Below are positions 1 to 7,985 of a stretch of 24,750 bases of DNA, in pieces. The stretch is from an uncultured Bacteroides sp. Lineage in GTDB: Bacteria > Bacteroidota > Bacteroidia > Bacteroidales > Bacteroidaceae. The stretch is taken from assembly GCA_900553815.1 (NCBI GenBank), contig USEY01000056.1, forward strand, positions 1-24,750, written 5' to 3'. The translations under genes and the position numbers were made by a program. Each line of letters begins with the position of its first letter. Position 1 is the stretch's first letter. The notes below the pieces were generated by a model. It searched no databases. It saw only the letters and a list, made by a program, of their open reading frames with translations, and was not told the origin of the DNA.

Positions 1-3000
1 AAGTATTTGGCTTCGCACAAATCAACTCCGAGCACTGCCGCCACAAAATCTTCGGTGGAACATTTATCATCGACGGTGTAGAGCAAGAGTCTTCACTCTT
101 CCAGATGATTAAGAAGACCACGCAAGAAAATCCCAACAAAATCATATCGGCCTATAAAGACAATGTAGCCTTCGCCGAGGGCCCTGTCATCGAGCAATTT
201 GCTCCGGCCGACCACTCAAAACCCGACTACTTCCAGGTGAAAGATATCAAGAGTGTTATCTCACTGAAAGCCGAAACCCACAACTTCCCTACTACGGTAG
301 AGCCGTTCAACGGTGCTTCAACAGGTACGGGTGGTGAAATCCGCGACCGTATGGGTGGTGGTAAAGGTTCTTGGCCCATTGCCGGTACAGCGGTTTACAT
401 GACCTCTTACCCTCGTACGGAAGAAGGACGCGAGTGGGAAGAAATACTGCCCGTTCGCAAATGGCTGTATCAGACACCTGAACAGATTCTTATCAAAGCT
501 TCAAACGGTGCCAGCGACTTCGGAAACAAGTTCGGACAACCGCTTATCTGCGGTTCGGTATTGACCTTCGAACACAAAGAGAAGGAAGAAGTCTACGGTT
601 ACGACAAAGTCATCATGCTGGCAGGTGGTGTGGGCTACGGCACACAACGCGACTGCCTGAAAGGCAAACCCGAAGCAGGCAACAAGGTTGTTGTAATGGG
701 TGGTGACAACTACCGCATCGGCTTGGGTGGTGGTTCCGTATCATCGGTAGACACCGGACGATACAGCAGCGGTATCGAGCTGAACGCCGTACAGCGTGCC
801 AATGCCGAAATGCAGAAACGTGCCTACAACGTGGTACGTGCCCTCTGCGAAGAAGAGACAAATCCTGTTGTTTCCATCCACGACCACGGTTCGGCCGGAC
901 ACGTCAACTGCCTCTCTGAATTGGTAGAAGAATGCGGCGGACACATCGACATGAGCAAGCTGCCCATTGGCGACAAGACCCTTTCTGCCAAAGAAATCAT
1001 TGCCAACGAGAGCCAGGAGCGCATGGGATTGCTTATCAAGGAAGAAGCCATTGAGCATGTGCGCAAGATTGCCGAGCGCGAACGTGCCCCAATGTATGTA
1101 GTAGGTGAAACTACCGGCGACCACCGCTTTGCCTTCGAGCAAGCCGACGGTGTCCGTCCGTTCGACCTGGCTGTCGACCAGATGTTCGGTTCTTCACCCA
1201 AGACCTACATGGTAGACAAGACCGTAGAACGTCACTACGAAATGCCTACTTATGAATTGCCCAAACTCCATGAATATCTGACCAACGTTCTCCAGCTCGA
1301 GGCTGTTGCCTGCAAAGACTGGTTGACAAACAAGGTTGACCGTTCCGTTACAGGAAAGATTGCCCGTCAGCAGTGCGTAGGCGAATTGCAGCTGCCGTTG
1401 AGCGACTGCGGCGTAGTTGCCCTCGACTATCGCGGCGAAAAAGGTATCGCCACTTCGCTGGGACACGCTCCTCAGGCTGCATTGGCCAACCCGGCAGCCG
1501 GCTCGGTACTTTCTGTAAGCGAAGCACTGACCAACCTGGTATGGGCACCTCTGGCCGACGGACTGGACAGCGTATCACTCTCTGCCAACTGGATGTGGCC
1601 CTGCCGCTCACAGGAAGGCGAAGATGCACGCCTCTATACCGCAGTCAAAGCTTTGAGCGACTTCTGCTGCGCCCTGCAAATCAATGTACCTACCGGCAAA
1701 GACTCTCTGTCAATGACCCAGAAGTACCCCGACGGCAGCAAGGTCATCGCTCCGGGTACGGTCATCGTATCTGCCGGAGGTGAGGTAAGCGACGTCAAGA
1801 AAGTAGTTTCACCCGTATTGGTAAACGACCACAAGACAACACTCTACCACATCGACTTCAGCTTCGACACCCTGAAGCTGGGCGGTTCAGCCTTTGCACA
1901 GTCATTGGGCAAAGTTGGCGATGATGTACCGACCGTACAAAATCCCGAATACTTCCGCGATGCCTTCCTGGCAGTACAGGAACTTGTTAACAAGGGTCTC
2001 ATCCTGGCCGGACACGATATTTCAGCCGGTGGTCTCATCACTACCTTGCTCGAAATGTGCTTCTCCAACGTTGAAGGCGGTATGGAAATCAGCCTCGACA
2101 AGATTAAGGAAGAAGATCTCATCAAGATATTGTTTGCCGAAAACCCGGGTATCGTTATCCAGGTAGCCGACAAGCACAAAGATGAAGTGAAGAAGATTCT
2201 CGAAGATGCAGGTGTAGGCTTCGTGAAGATTGGTAAGCCGACCGATGAACGTCATATCCTCGTTGAAAAGGACGGTGCAACCTACCAGTTTGGCATAGAC
2301 TATATGCGCGACGTATGGTATTCTACCTCTTACCTGCTCGACCGCAAGCAATCCATGAACGGCTGCGCCAAGAAACGTTTCGAAAACTACAAGATGCAAC
2401 CCATGGACCTGGCCTTCATGCCTGGCTTCACCGGCAAGTTGTCACAATACGGCATCAGCGCCGACCGCCGTACTCCTTCTGGGGTTCGTGCCGCCATCAT
2501 CCGCGAAAAAGGAACTAACGGCGAACGCGAAATGGCATACTCGCTGTACCTGGCTGGCTTCGATGTGAAGGATGTGACCATGACAGACCTTGTAAGCGGA
2601 CGTGAGACACTGGAAGACGTAAACATGATTGTCTTCTGCGGTGGCTTCTCCAACTCCGACGTACTTGGTTCAGCCAAGGGATGGGCTGGTGCATTCCTCT
2701 TCAACCCGAAAGCCAAGGAAGCACTCGATAAGTTCTATGCCCGTGAAGATACTCTTTCATTGGGTGTCTGCAACGGTTGCCAGCTGATGATGGAGCTGAA
2801 CCTCATCAATCCTACTGACGAAAAGCGCGGACGCATGCTGCACAACGACTCGCACAAGTTCGAAAGCCGCTTCCTGGGTGTTACTATCCCCACCAACCGC
2901 AGTGTGATGTTCGGCTCGCTCAGTGGCAGCAAGCTGGGTATCTGGGTGGCTCACGGCGAAGGAAAGTTCTCTTTGCCTTACGACGAGGACCACTACAACA

Positions 3001-3242
3001 TCGTAGCCAAATACACTTACGATGAATATCCTGGCAACCCCAACGGTTCTGACTATTCTGTAGCCGGTATCGCCAGCCCCGACGGCCGTCATCTGGCCAT
3101 CATGCCTCACCTTGAACGTGCCATCTTCCCCTGGCAAAATGCCTACTATCCTGCCAACCGCCTGCACAACGACCAGGTAACGCCATGGATAGAAGCTTTT
3201 GTCAACGCACGCAAGTGGGTAGAAGAAAAGACCAAGAAATAA
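1..3242 (+). CDS. purL: Phosphoribosylformylglycinamidine synthase, 5'-truncated by window edge
   Basis: Catalyses the ATP- and glutamine-dependent conversion of FGAR to FGAM in de novo purine synthesis, in the cytoplasm. The frame is open from the window edge (first full codon at 3), and the first residues read FAQINSEHCRHKIF, the conserved FGAM synthase segment, so the gene begins outside the window. About 1079 residues are present; this long fused PurL is usually 1200-1300 residues, so roughly 150-200 N-terminal residues are missing. Both synthase halves are followed by a C-terminal glutamine amidotransferase domain. Its nucleophile Cys is in GVCNGCQ (codon 2769-2771), and its His/Glu pair is in MPHLERA (His codon 3108-3110). 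The first ATG inside the window (105) is an internal Met, not the start. A strong terminator follows, so purL is last in its transcript. Identification is very secure. Confidence 0.97.
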   Translation, partial: VFGFAQINSEHCRHKIFGGTFIIDGVEQESSLFQMIKKTTQENPNKIISAYKDNVAFAEGPVIEQFAPADHSKPDYFQVKDIKSVISLKAETHNFPTTVEPFNGASTGTGGEIRDRMGGGKGSWPIAGTAVYMTSYPRTEEGREWEEILPVRKWLYQTPEQILIKASNGASDFGNKFGQPLICGSVLTFEHKEKEEVYGYDKVIMLAGGVGYGTQRDCLKGKPEAGNKVVVMGGDNYRIGLGGGSVSSVDTGRYSSGIELNAVQRANAEMQKRAYNVVRALCEEETNPVVSIHDHGSAGHVNCLSELVEECGGHIDMSKLPIGDKTLSAKEIIANESQERMGLLIKEEAIEHVRKIAERERAPMYVVGETTGDHRFAFEQADGVRPFDLAVDQMFGSSPKTYMVDKTVERHYEMPTYELPKLHEYLTNVLQLEAVACKDWLTNKVDRSVTGKIARQQCVGELQLPLSDCGVVALDYRGEKGIATSLGHAPQAALANPAAGSVLSVSEALTNLVWAPLADGLDSVSLSANWMWPCRSQEGEDARLYTAVKALSDFCCALQINVPTGKDSLSMTQKYPDGSKVIAPGTVIVSAGGEVSDVKKVVSPVLVNDHKTTLYHIDFSFDTLKLGGSAFAQSLGKVGDDVPTVQNPEYFRDAFLAVQELVNKGLILAGHDISAGGLITTLLEMCFSNVEGGMEISLDKIKEEDLIKILFAENPGIVIQVADKHKDEVKKILEDAGVGFVKIGKPTDERHILVEKDGATYQFGIDYMRDVWYSTSYLLDRKQSMNGCAKKRFENYKMQPMDLAFMPGFTGKLSQYGISADRRTPSGVRAAIIREKGTNGEREMAYSLYLAGFDVKDVTMTDLVSGRETLEDVNMIVFCGGFSNSDVLGSAKGWAGAFLFNPKAKEALDKFYAREDTLSLGVCNGCQLMMELNLINPTDEKRGRMLHNDSHKFESRFLGVTIPTNRSVMFGSLSGSKLGIWVAHGEGKFSLPYDEDHYNIVAKYTYDEYPGNPNGSDYSVAGIASPDGRHLAIMPHLERAIFPWQNAYYPANRLHNDQVTPWIEAFVNARKWVEEKTKK

Positions 3243-3258
3243 AAGGTTATACTTTCAG

Positions 3259-3296
3259 AAGAGAGGAGGGCTGCATTGTCCTCCTTTCTTTTTTTC
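3259..3296 (+). terminator. Rho-independent terminator of purL
   Basis: An 11-bp stem pairs 3259-3269 (AAGAGAGGAGG) with 3280-3290 (CCTCCTTTCTT), with one G-U pair and a 10-base loop. A T-rich tract runs through 3285-3295. It begins 17 bases after the purL stop codon. Confidence 0.88.
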
Positions 3297-3549
3297 ATAA
3301 GGTGTTTGCCCACACAAATACTGCTTCAACACAATACTATCTTCTTCTCCTTCCTTCGCTTTGACGCCCCACGCATCTTGTGCAACAATTTCCCTTATAG
3401 AAGAATCTGTGAACAATATCCAACCTCACCATCATCTGGCGCACGATTATTTTGTTGCCAAGTCTCGCAATCAAGTCAACATTCAGTCCACATTACAATA
3501 ACAAAAAACAATATTTATACCCTAAAACGAGAATTTTAATCGAAAAGTT
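3297..3549. other. Gene-free gap, nothing recognised
   Basis: AT-rich sequence between the purL terminator and the next promoter. A frame is open on the plus strand (3276-3539), but it starts at TTG inside the terminator, has unpreferred codons and resembles no family known to me. I see no RNA gene or repeat here. Confidence 0.5.
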
Positions 3550-3579
3550 TTTGTAATATCCCAGTAAACTGTATATTTG
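3550..3579 (+). promoter_or_regulatory. Bacteroides-type promoter of the zapA operon
   Basis: The -33 element TTTG lies at 3550-3553 and the -7 element TATATTTG at 3572-3579, separated by 18 bases. The consensus is TTTG, about 19 bases, TAnnTTTG. Transcription should start near 3586, leaving a leader of only about 13 bases before the ATG at 3600. This excludes the in-frame GTG at 3579, which lies inside the promoter. Confidence 0.78.
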
Positions 3580-3599
3580 TGTACAATTTTGGCGTAGTG

Positions 3600-3893
3600 A
3601 TGACAGACGAAGATAAGAAGCTATTAAGCACCTTTGAAGCCAGACTGAGGCATTTGATTTATCTGCACGATGAATTGAAACGCGAAAACGCTGAGCTCAA
3701 ACAACTTCTCAAAGCCAAAGAGGAGGAATGTGCAAAGGCGCATGCCGACTATCAGGAGCTTGAACGGAACTATGCGAACCTAAAAAATGCTACGACAATC
3801 AGCCTTAACGGCAGTGACGTAAAAGAGACGAAACTGCGATTGTCCCAATTAGTGCGTGAAGTCGATAAATGCATCGCTTTGTTGAATGAATAA
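3600..3893 (+). CDS. Small coiled-coil protein paired with ZapA (possible ZapB-like partner)
   Basis: A 97-residue cytoplasmic protein. Residues 1-65 are dominated by charged heptads (for example DELKRENAELKQLLKAK), as expected of a long coiled coil. Residues 72-97 form a second helix rich in Leu, Val and Lys. There is no signal peptide or membrane segment. The ATG at 3600 was chosen because the upstream GTG at 3579 overlaps the promoter. The gene is first in the transcript and ends 11 bases before zapA, which suggests a role with ZapA at the FtsZ ring. A small acidic coiled-coil protein beside ZapA recalls E. coli ZapB, but I see no sequence homology to it; the link is inferred from position and shape only. 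Confidence 0.85.
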   Translation: MTDEDKKLLSTFEARLRHLIYLHDELKRENAELKQLLKAKEEECAKAHADYQELERNYANLKNATTISLNGSDVKETKLRLSQLVREVDKCIALLNE

Positions 3894-3904
3894 AGACCGG
3901 ATGT

Positions 3905-4198
3905 ATGAACGATAAGATAAAGATAAACCTGCAAATGGCAGGCATCACCTATCCCATCACTATCCTCCGCGAGGACGAAGAAATGGTGAGGGCTGCCGCC
4001 AAACAGGTAGATATCCGCCTCAATGCCTACAAGGAACACTATAAAAACGTCCCGGCAGAGAGGCTCATGGCCATGGTGGCCTACCAGTTTGCATTGGAAA
4101 GCCTTCAGTGGAAACAACGTAACGACACCCGGCCCTATATAAACAAAATAGAGGAATTGACTGGAGTACTGGAAGACTACTTCAAGCAGCAATCATAA
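3905..4198 (+). CDS. zapA: Cell division protein ZapA
   Basis: A 97-residue protein of normal ZapA length. ZapA binds FtsZ and cross-links its filaments at the division site in the cytoplasm. The N-terminal part (MNDKIKINLQMAGITYPITI) matches the ZapA beta-strand region. It is followed by REDEEMVRAAAKQVDIRLNAY, the family's conserved helix start, then by a C-terminal helix (MAMVAYQFALESL onward) expected to form the dimer coiled coil. It lies 11 bases behind the coiled-coil gene and is served by the same promoter. The next gene, rny, is separated by a long hairpin. The family call is secure; the function is inherited from the family. Confidence 0.9.
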   Translation: MNDKIKINLQMAGITYPITILREDEEMVRAAAKQVDIRLNAYKEHYKNVPAERLMAMVAYQFALESLQWKQRNDTRPYINKIEELTGVLEDYFKQQS

Positions 4199-4256
4199 AG
4201 AAACGCTACGAGAGTACCTTTACAGAGAAACACACAGCAGAAAGATAAGAAATCGC

Positions 4257-4316
4257 GCACTGTTGAAAAGCTTAACGTCCCGTCGACGAGAAGCTTTTGG
4301 CAGTGCTTTTTATTTA
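4257..4316 (+). terminator. Long terminator-like hairpin after zapA, possibly the 3' end of a small RNA
   Basis: GCACTG (4257-4262) pairs with CAGTGC (4301-4306), and AAAAGCTT (4266-4273) pairs with AAGCTTTT (4291-4298). Two G-U pairs and one bulged base lie between the stems. An apical CGTC/GACG stem (4276-4279 with 4285-4288) closes the loop. Five T's follow directly (4307-4311). It would end the zapA transcript about 110 bases after the stop. The structure is more elaborate than a plain terminator, so a small RNA ending here is possible. Confidence 0.72.
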
Positions 4317-4324
4317 TATATTTA
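4296..4324 (+). promoter_or_regulatory. Candidate promoter of rny
   Basis: TTTG at 4296-4299 and TATATTTA at 4317-4324 resemble the Bacteroides -33 and -7 elements, but the spacer is 17 bases and the last base of the -7 box deviates. The -33 element would lie in the descending arm of the preceding hairpin. rny needs a promoter if that hairpin terminates, and nothing better is visible. Confidence 0.35.
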
Positions 4325-4341
4325 TTAAAAAACAAATTAAG

Positions 4342-5880
4342 ATGACAGTAGTTACAATAGTAGTATCCGTTGCCTGCCTTATAGTTGGAGGAGTAGCTGC
4401 CTATCTGTTCTTCAGATACGGGCTCAAATCCAAGTACGAAGCCATCCTGAAGGAGGCAGAGGCCGAGGCAGAAGTAATCAAGAAAAACAAGTTGCTGGAA
4501 GTAAAAGAAAAGTTCCTGAACAAAAAGGCTGACCTGGAAAAGGAAGTGGCTGCCAGAAACCAGAAGATTCAGCAGGCAGAAAACAAGCTGAAACAACGCG
4601 AAATGGTACTGAACCAACGCCAGGACGAACTGCAGCGCAAGAAACAAGAAGCTGAAGCCATCAAGGAAAACCTGGAGGCGCAGCTGGATATCATTGATAA
4701 GAAGAAAGAAGAACTGGACAGACTGCAACAGCAGGAAATCGTAAAACTGGAAGCCATCTCAGGACTCTCGGCCGAAGAAGCCAAGGAACGCATGGTAGAA
4801 TCGCTGAAAGAAGAGGCCAAGACACAGGCACAGTCTTACATCAACGACATCATGGACGATGCCAAGATGACTGCCAACAAAGAGGCCAAACGTATCGTCA
4901 TCCAGACCATACAGCGTGTAGCCACCGAAACTGCCATTGAAAACTCTGTCACCGTATTCCATATTGAGTCAGACGAAATCAAGGGCCGCATCATCGGACG
5001 CGAAGGCCGCAACATACGTGCCCTGGAGGCTGCCACTGGTGTTGAAATCGTGGTTGACGATACCCCCGAAGCCATCGTACTCTCAGCCTTCGACCCCGTT
5101 CGCCGCGAAATTGCCCGCCTGGCCCTGCACCAACTGGTAACCGACGGACGTATCCATCCGGCCCGTATCGAAGAAGTCGTTGCCAAGGTGCGCAAACAGG
5201 TAGAAGAAGAAATTATCGAGACCGGTAAGCGTACTACCATCGACCTGGGTATCCACGGTCTGCATCCCGAACTGATTCGTATCATCGGTAAGATGAAATA
5301 CCGTTCTTCCTACGGCCAGAACCTCTTGCAGCATGCCCGCGAAACGGCCAACCTCTGTGCCGTCATGGCATCGGAACTGGGACTGAACCCCAAGAAAGCC
5401 AAACGTGCCGGTTTGTTGCACGATATAGGCAAGGTGCCCGACGAAGAACCCGAGTTGCCACACGCACTCTACGGCATGAAGCTGGCCGAGAAGTTCAAGG
5501 AGAAACCCGATATCTGCAACGCCATCGGCGCCCATCACGACGAAGTGGAAATGACCAGCCTGCTGGCTCCCATCGTTCAGGTGTGCGATGCTATCTCTGG
5601 TGCACGTCCCGGTGCACGCCGCGAAATCGTGGAAGCTTACATCAAACGACTCAACGACCTTGAACAACTGGCCATGTCCTATCCGGGCGTAACCAAGACA
5701 TACGCCATCCAGGCCGGACGCGAGCTGCGCGTCATTGTCGGTGCCGACAAGATTGACGACAAGCAGACCGAAAGCCTGTCGGGCGAAATAGCCAAGAAGA
5801 TTCAGGACGAGATGACCTACCCGGGACAGGTGAAGATTACTGTTATCCGCGAAACACGTGCAGTAAGCTACGCCAAATAA
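4342..5880 (+). CDS. rny: Ribonuclease Y
   Basis: A membrane-anchored endoribonuclease that initiates mRNA decay. The product is 512 residues, the usual size. Order of parts: N-terminal membrane helix (about residues 3-24), long charged coiled coil (about 30-165), KH RNA-binding domain with [10 protein letters not shown] at 215-224, and HD metal-dependent phosphohydrolase domain with LLHDIGK at 358-364 (His360-Asp361) and AHHDEVE at about 397-403. The ATG at 4342 is chosen over the in-frame TTG at 4297, which lies in the terminator-like hairpin and would put extra residues before the membrane anchor. The gene stands between two strong hairpins and may be monocistronic. All catalytic motifs are intact. 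Confidence 0.96.
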   Translation: MTVVTIVVSVACLIVGGVAAYLFFRYGLKSKYEAILKEAEAEAEVIKKNKLLEVKEKFLNKKADLEKEVAARNQKIQQAENKLKQREMVLNQRQDELQRKKQEAEAIKENLEAQLDIIDKKKEELDRLQQQEIVKLEAISGLSAEEAKERMVESLKEEAKTQAQSYINDIMDDAKMTANKEAKRIVIQTIQRVATETAIENSVTVFHIESDEIKGRIIGREGRNIRALEAATGVEIVVDDTPEAIVLSAFDPVRREIARLALHQLVTDGRIHPARIEEVVAKVRKQVEEEIIETGKRTTIDLGIHGLHPELIRIIGKMKYRSSYGQNLLQHARETANLCAVMASELGLNPKKAKRAGLLHDIGKVPDEEPELPHALYGMKLAEKFKEKPDICNAIGAHHDEVEMTSLLAPIVQVCDAISGARPGARREIVEAYIKRLNDLEQLAMSYPGVTKTYAIQAGRELRVIVGADKIDDKQTESLSGEIAKKIQDEMTYPGQVKITVIRETRAVSYAK

Positions 5881-5914
5881 CAAGAAATGTACCTGACCCA
5901 ATAGACTATACACA

Positions 5915-5956
5915 GAACAAAGGACGGAGTTATTTCGTCCTTTGTTCGTTTTTTAT
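5915..5956 (+). terminator. Strong Rho-independent terminator after rny
   Basis: A perfect 12-bp stem pairs GAACAAAGGACG (5915-5926) with CGTCCTTTGTTC (5936-5947), with a 9-base loop and TTTTTT at 5949-5954. It ends only about 15 bases before the cutC start codon, so cutC must either use a promoter I cannot see or depend on read-through. Confidence 0.93.
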
Positions 5957-5970
5957 TACGAGTATTCCCC

Positions 5971-6741
5971 ATGAAAAAGTATTGTTTTGAAATCTGCGCC
6001 AACAGTGTGGAAAGCTGTGTGGCTGCACAAGCCGGAGGAGCAGACCGCGTGGAGCTCTGTGCCGGCATTCCCGAAGGAGGAACCACGCCATCCTGCGGCG
6101 ACATAGCCACGGCCCGCGAGTTGCTGACCACTACCCGCCTGCATGTCATCATCCGTCCACGTGGCGGTGACTTCCTCTACTCTCCCATCGAACAGCGCAT
6201 CATGCTGAAAGACATTGAAACAGCCCGGAACCTGGGAGCCGACGGCGTCGTATTCGGCTGCCTAACGCCCGAAGGCGACATAGACCGCCCCCTGATGGAA
6301 CAACTGATAACGGCCGCACAGGGCATGTCCGTCACCTTCCACCGCGCCTTCGACGTATGCCGCGACCCATACAAAGCGTTGGAAGATATCATCGCCCTGG
6401 GTTGCCACCGCATCCTCACCTCCGGCCAGCAACCTACTGCCGAGGCTGGCATCACCCTGCTCCGCGAACTGCAACAGCAGGCACAGGGACGCATCACCCT
6501 GCTGGCCGGATGTGGCGTAAACGAAGGCAACATTGCCCGCATAGCCTCGCAGACGGGCATCAGCGAGTTCCACTTCTCGGCCAGGGAACAGGTAGAAAGC
6601 CTGATGCGTTTCCGCAACCCGCAGGTGTCCATGGGTGGTACGGTCTGCATCGAAGAGTACAGCCGCCCCGTCACCACCACCCGCCGCGTAAGGCAGACCA
6701 TAAATGCCTTGCAACAAGAGAGCCCAATCCATGAACAATAA
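5971..6741 (+). CDS. cutC: CutC family protein
   Basis: A 256-residue cytoplasmic protein of the CutC TIM-barrel family, at the usual length. Recognisable segments are the start MKKYCFEICANSVESCVAAQ, then GADRVELC (about 24-31), VIIRPRGGDF (about 59-68), GVVFGCL (about 92-98), MSVTFHRAFD (about 118-127) and HRILTSGQ (about 145-152). CutC was named for copper homeostasis in E. coli, but that role is disputed and its reaction is not established, so no substrate is assigned. A strong terminator lies just upstream. The next gene starts 19 bases downstream on the same strand, so the two are probably co-transcribed. Confidence 0.92.
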   Translation: MKKYCFEICANSVESCVAAQAGGADRVELCAGIPEGGTTPSCGDIATARELLTTTRLHVIIRPRGGDFLYSPIEQRIMLKDIETARNLGADGVVFGCLTPEGDIDRPLMEQLITAAQGMSVTFHRAFDVCRDPYKALEDIIALGCHRILTSGQQPTAEAGITLLRELQQQAQGRITLLAGCGVNEGNIARIASQTGISEFHFSAREQVESLMRFRNPQVSMGGTVCIEEYSRPVTTTRRVRQTINALQQESPIHEQ

Positions 6742-6760
6742 AAAAACGACCTGTACAATC

Positions 6761-7696
6761 ATGAAAAAAAGATATTCCCTACTGGCCGCCGCCCTGCTCT
6801 GTCTGAACCTGAGCGGCCTGGCCCAAATCAACCTCCGGTTTGTAGATGCTGCCGAAGCAGCACAACTGCTTGCCACCGAAGACGCCACCACCAACCAATG
6901 GAGCAAGTTCGACTACGAGGCACGCCTTGGCCGCCCGGGTGGTACCAAACAGGAACTGATAGACTTCATCAGCCAGCAGGCGCGCAACTGGAGCGAGAAC
7001 GACAAGCAGATAATGCAGGCAGCAGCCGACGCCCTGAACCGCACCATCAACGAACAGCACCTGAACCTTCCTCTGCCTAAGGAAATAAAGATACTGAAAA
7101 CTACCATGGCCGAAGAAGGAGGTGCCGGAGGTTATACGCGCAAAGACTACATTGTGATAGAAGAGAAAGTAGAAAAATTCAGCCCGGCCACGGCACAATA
7201 CCTGCTGGCACACGAACTGTTCCACATCCTGACACGCAACAACCCCGACTTCCGCCGACGCATGTACGCCCTGATAGGTTTCAGCATAGCCGACCGGGAG
7301 TTTGAACGCCCCGCCGACCTACGCGACGTGCTCATCACCAACCCCGACGTCAACCGCTTCGACAGCTACGCCACCTTTACCATCGACGGCGAGAAGAAGC
7401 CATGCGCCATGGTCATCTATTCGTCCAAGCCCTACGAGGGAGGCAGTTTCTTCAAATACCTCACCATCGGTCTGGTGCCCCTGAAGGACGGAAAGCCCGA
7501 GCAGAAAGACGGAAAGACACAGGTCTATCCCATATCGCGCGCCAGCGACTTCTTCGAACAGGTGGGACGCAACACCAACTACATCATCAACCCTGAAGAA
7601 ATCCTGGCCGAAAACTTTGCCGCCGTCATGCTGGACAAGCAGCAGGCCAAGACGCCGGAACTCTACGAAAAGATAAGAGTGGAACTGAATAAATAA
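6761..7696 (+). CDS. Secreted HExxH-motif protein, probable zinc metallopeptidase
   Basis: A 311-residue exported protein. The N-terminus has a type I signal peptide (MKKRYSLLAAALLCL, likely cut near residue 20-21), so it should act in the periplasm or outside the cell. HELFH at residues 151-155 is a zinc-binding HExxH motif in a helix (AQYLLAHELFHILTRNNP). A downstream acidic helix, NPEEILAENFAAVM (277-290), could supply the third ligand, as the ExxxD/E helix does in gluzincins. I do not recognise the family. In-frame ATGs at 6704 and 6731 are rejected: the first overlaps cutC, and both would add a hydrophilic tail ahead of the signal peptide. The gene lies 19 bases after cutC on the same strand. 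The metallopeptidase call rests on the motif alone. Confidence 0.82.
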   Translation: MKKRYSLLAAALLCLNLSGLAQINLRFVDAAEAAQLLATEDATTNQWSKFDYEARLGRPGGTKQELIDFISQQARNWSENDKQIMQAAADALNRTINEQHLNLPLPKEIKILKTTMAEEGGAGGYTRKDYIVIEEKVEKFSPATAQYLLAHELFHILTRNNPDFRRRMYALIGFSIADREFERPADLRDVLITNPDVNRFDSYATFTIDGEKKPCAMVIYSSKPYEGGSFFKYLTIGLVPLKDGKPEQKDGKTQVYPISRASDFFEQVGRNTNYIINPEEILAENFAAVMLDKQQAKTPELYEKIRVELNK

Positions 7697-7747
7697 CCGC
7701 AGATTCGACATAAGCTCCCCTCCTGTCCCGCTTCACGAATTGTTTTT

Positions 7748-7884
7748 CCAGTCGGATTGTCCGACTAACCTGGTCGGGCTATCCGACTAATACAGGTCGG
7801 GCTGTCCGACTAATACTGGTCAAGCAGTCCGACTGACACTGGTCAAACTATCCGACTAACACTGGTCAAACTGTCCGACTGACA
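7748..7884. repeat. Six-copy 23-bp tandem repeat with hairpin-forming units
   Basis: Units begin at 7748 (22 bases), 7770, 7793, 7816, 7839 and 7862 and share CTGGTC then TCCGACT. In the first unit AGTCGGA and TCCGACT form a perfect 7-bp hairpin with a 3-base loop. Later units keep TCCGACT but drift in the left arm (GGTCGGG, then GGTCAAA). The period of 23 is not a multiple of 3, and the array lies between convergent genes, so it is non-coding. Confidence 0.9.
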
Positions 7885-7893
7885 TTCGCCTAC

Positions 7894-7941
7894 TAAAAAA
7901 AGAACCGGCCATCGCTTCACCTGGAAGCCAGCCGGTTCTTT
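7894..7941 (-). terminator. Terminator of the transglutaminase-domain gene, possibly bidirectional
   Basis: An 11-bp stem pairs 7899-7909 (AAAGAACCGGC) with 7931-7941 (GCCGGTTCTTT). An inner stem pairs GCTTC (7914-7918) with GAAGC (7924-7928). Read on the minus strand it ends in a run of T's (7894-7901), so it chiefly stops the gene ending at 7986. On the plus strand it could also stop the transcript ending at 7696. Confidence 0.9.
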
Positions 7942-7985
7942 CCATATTATCCGTCAGGCAGATTCAGCACCTGCCTTCCTTCATA

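Noticed and set aside
3276..3539. 87-codon plus-strand frame after purL
   Set aside because: It starts at TTG inside the purL terminator, its codon use differs from the neighbours, and the product resembles no protein family.
4297..4341. Extended start of rny at TTG 4297
   Set aside because: It lies in the terminator-like hairpin and adds residues before the membrane anchor; ATG 4342 gives the normal RNase Y N-terminus.
7748..7884. CRISPR array
   Set aside because: Units are contiguous 23-mers that differ gradually, with no unique spacers, and no cas genes are near.
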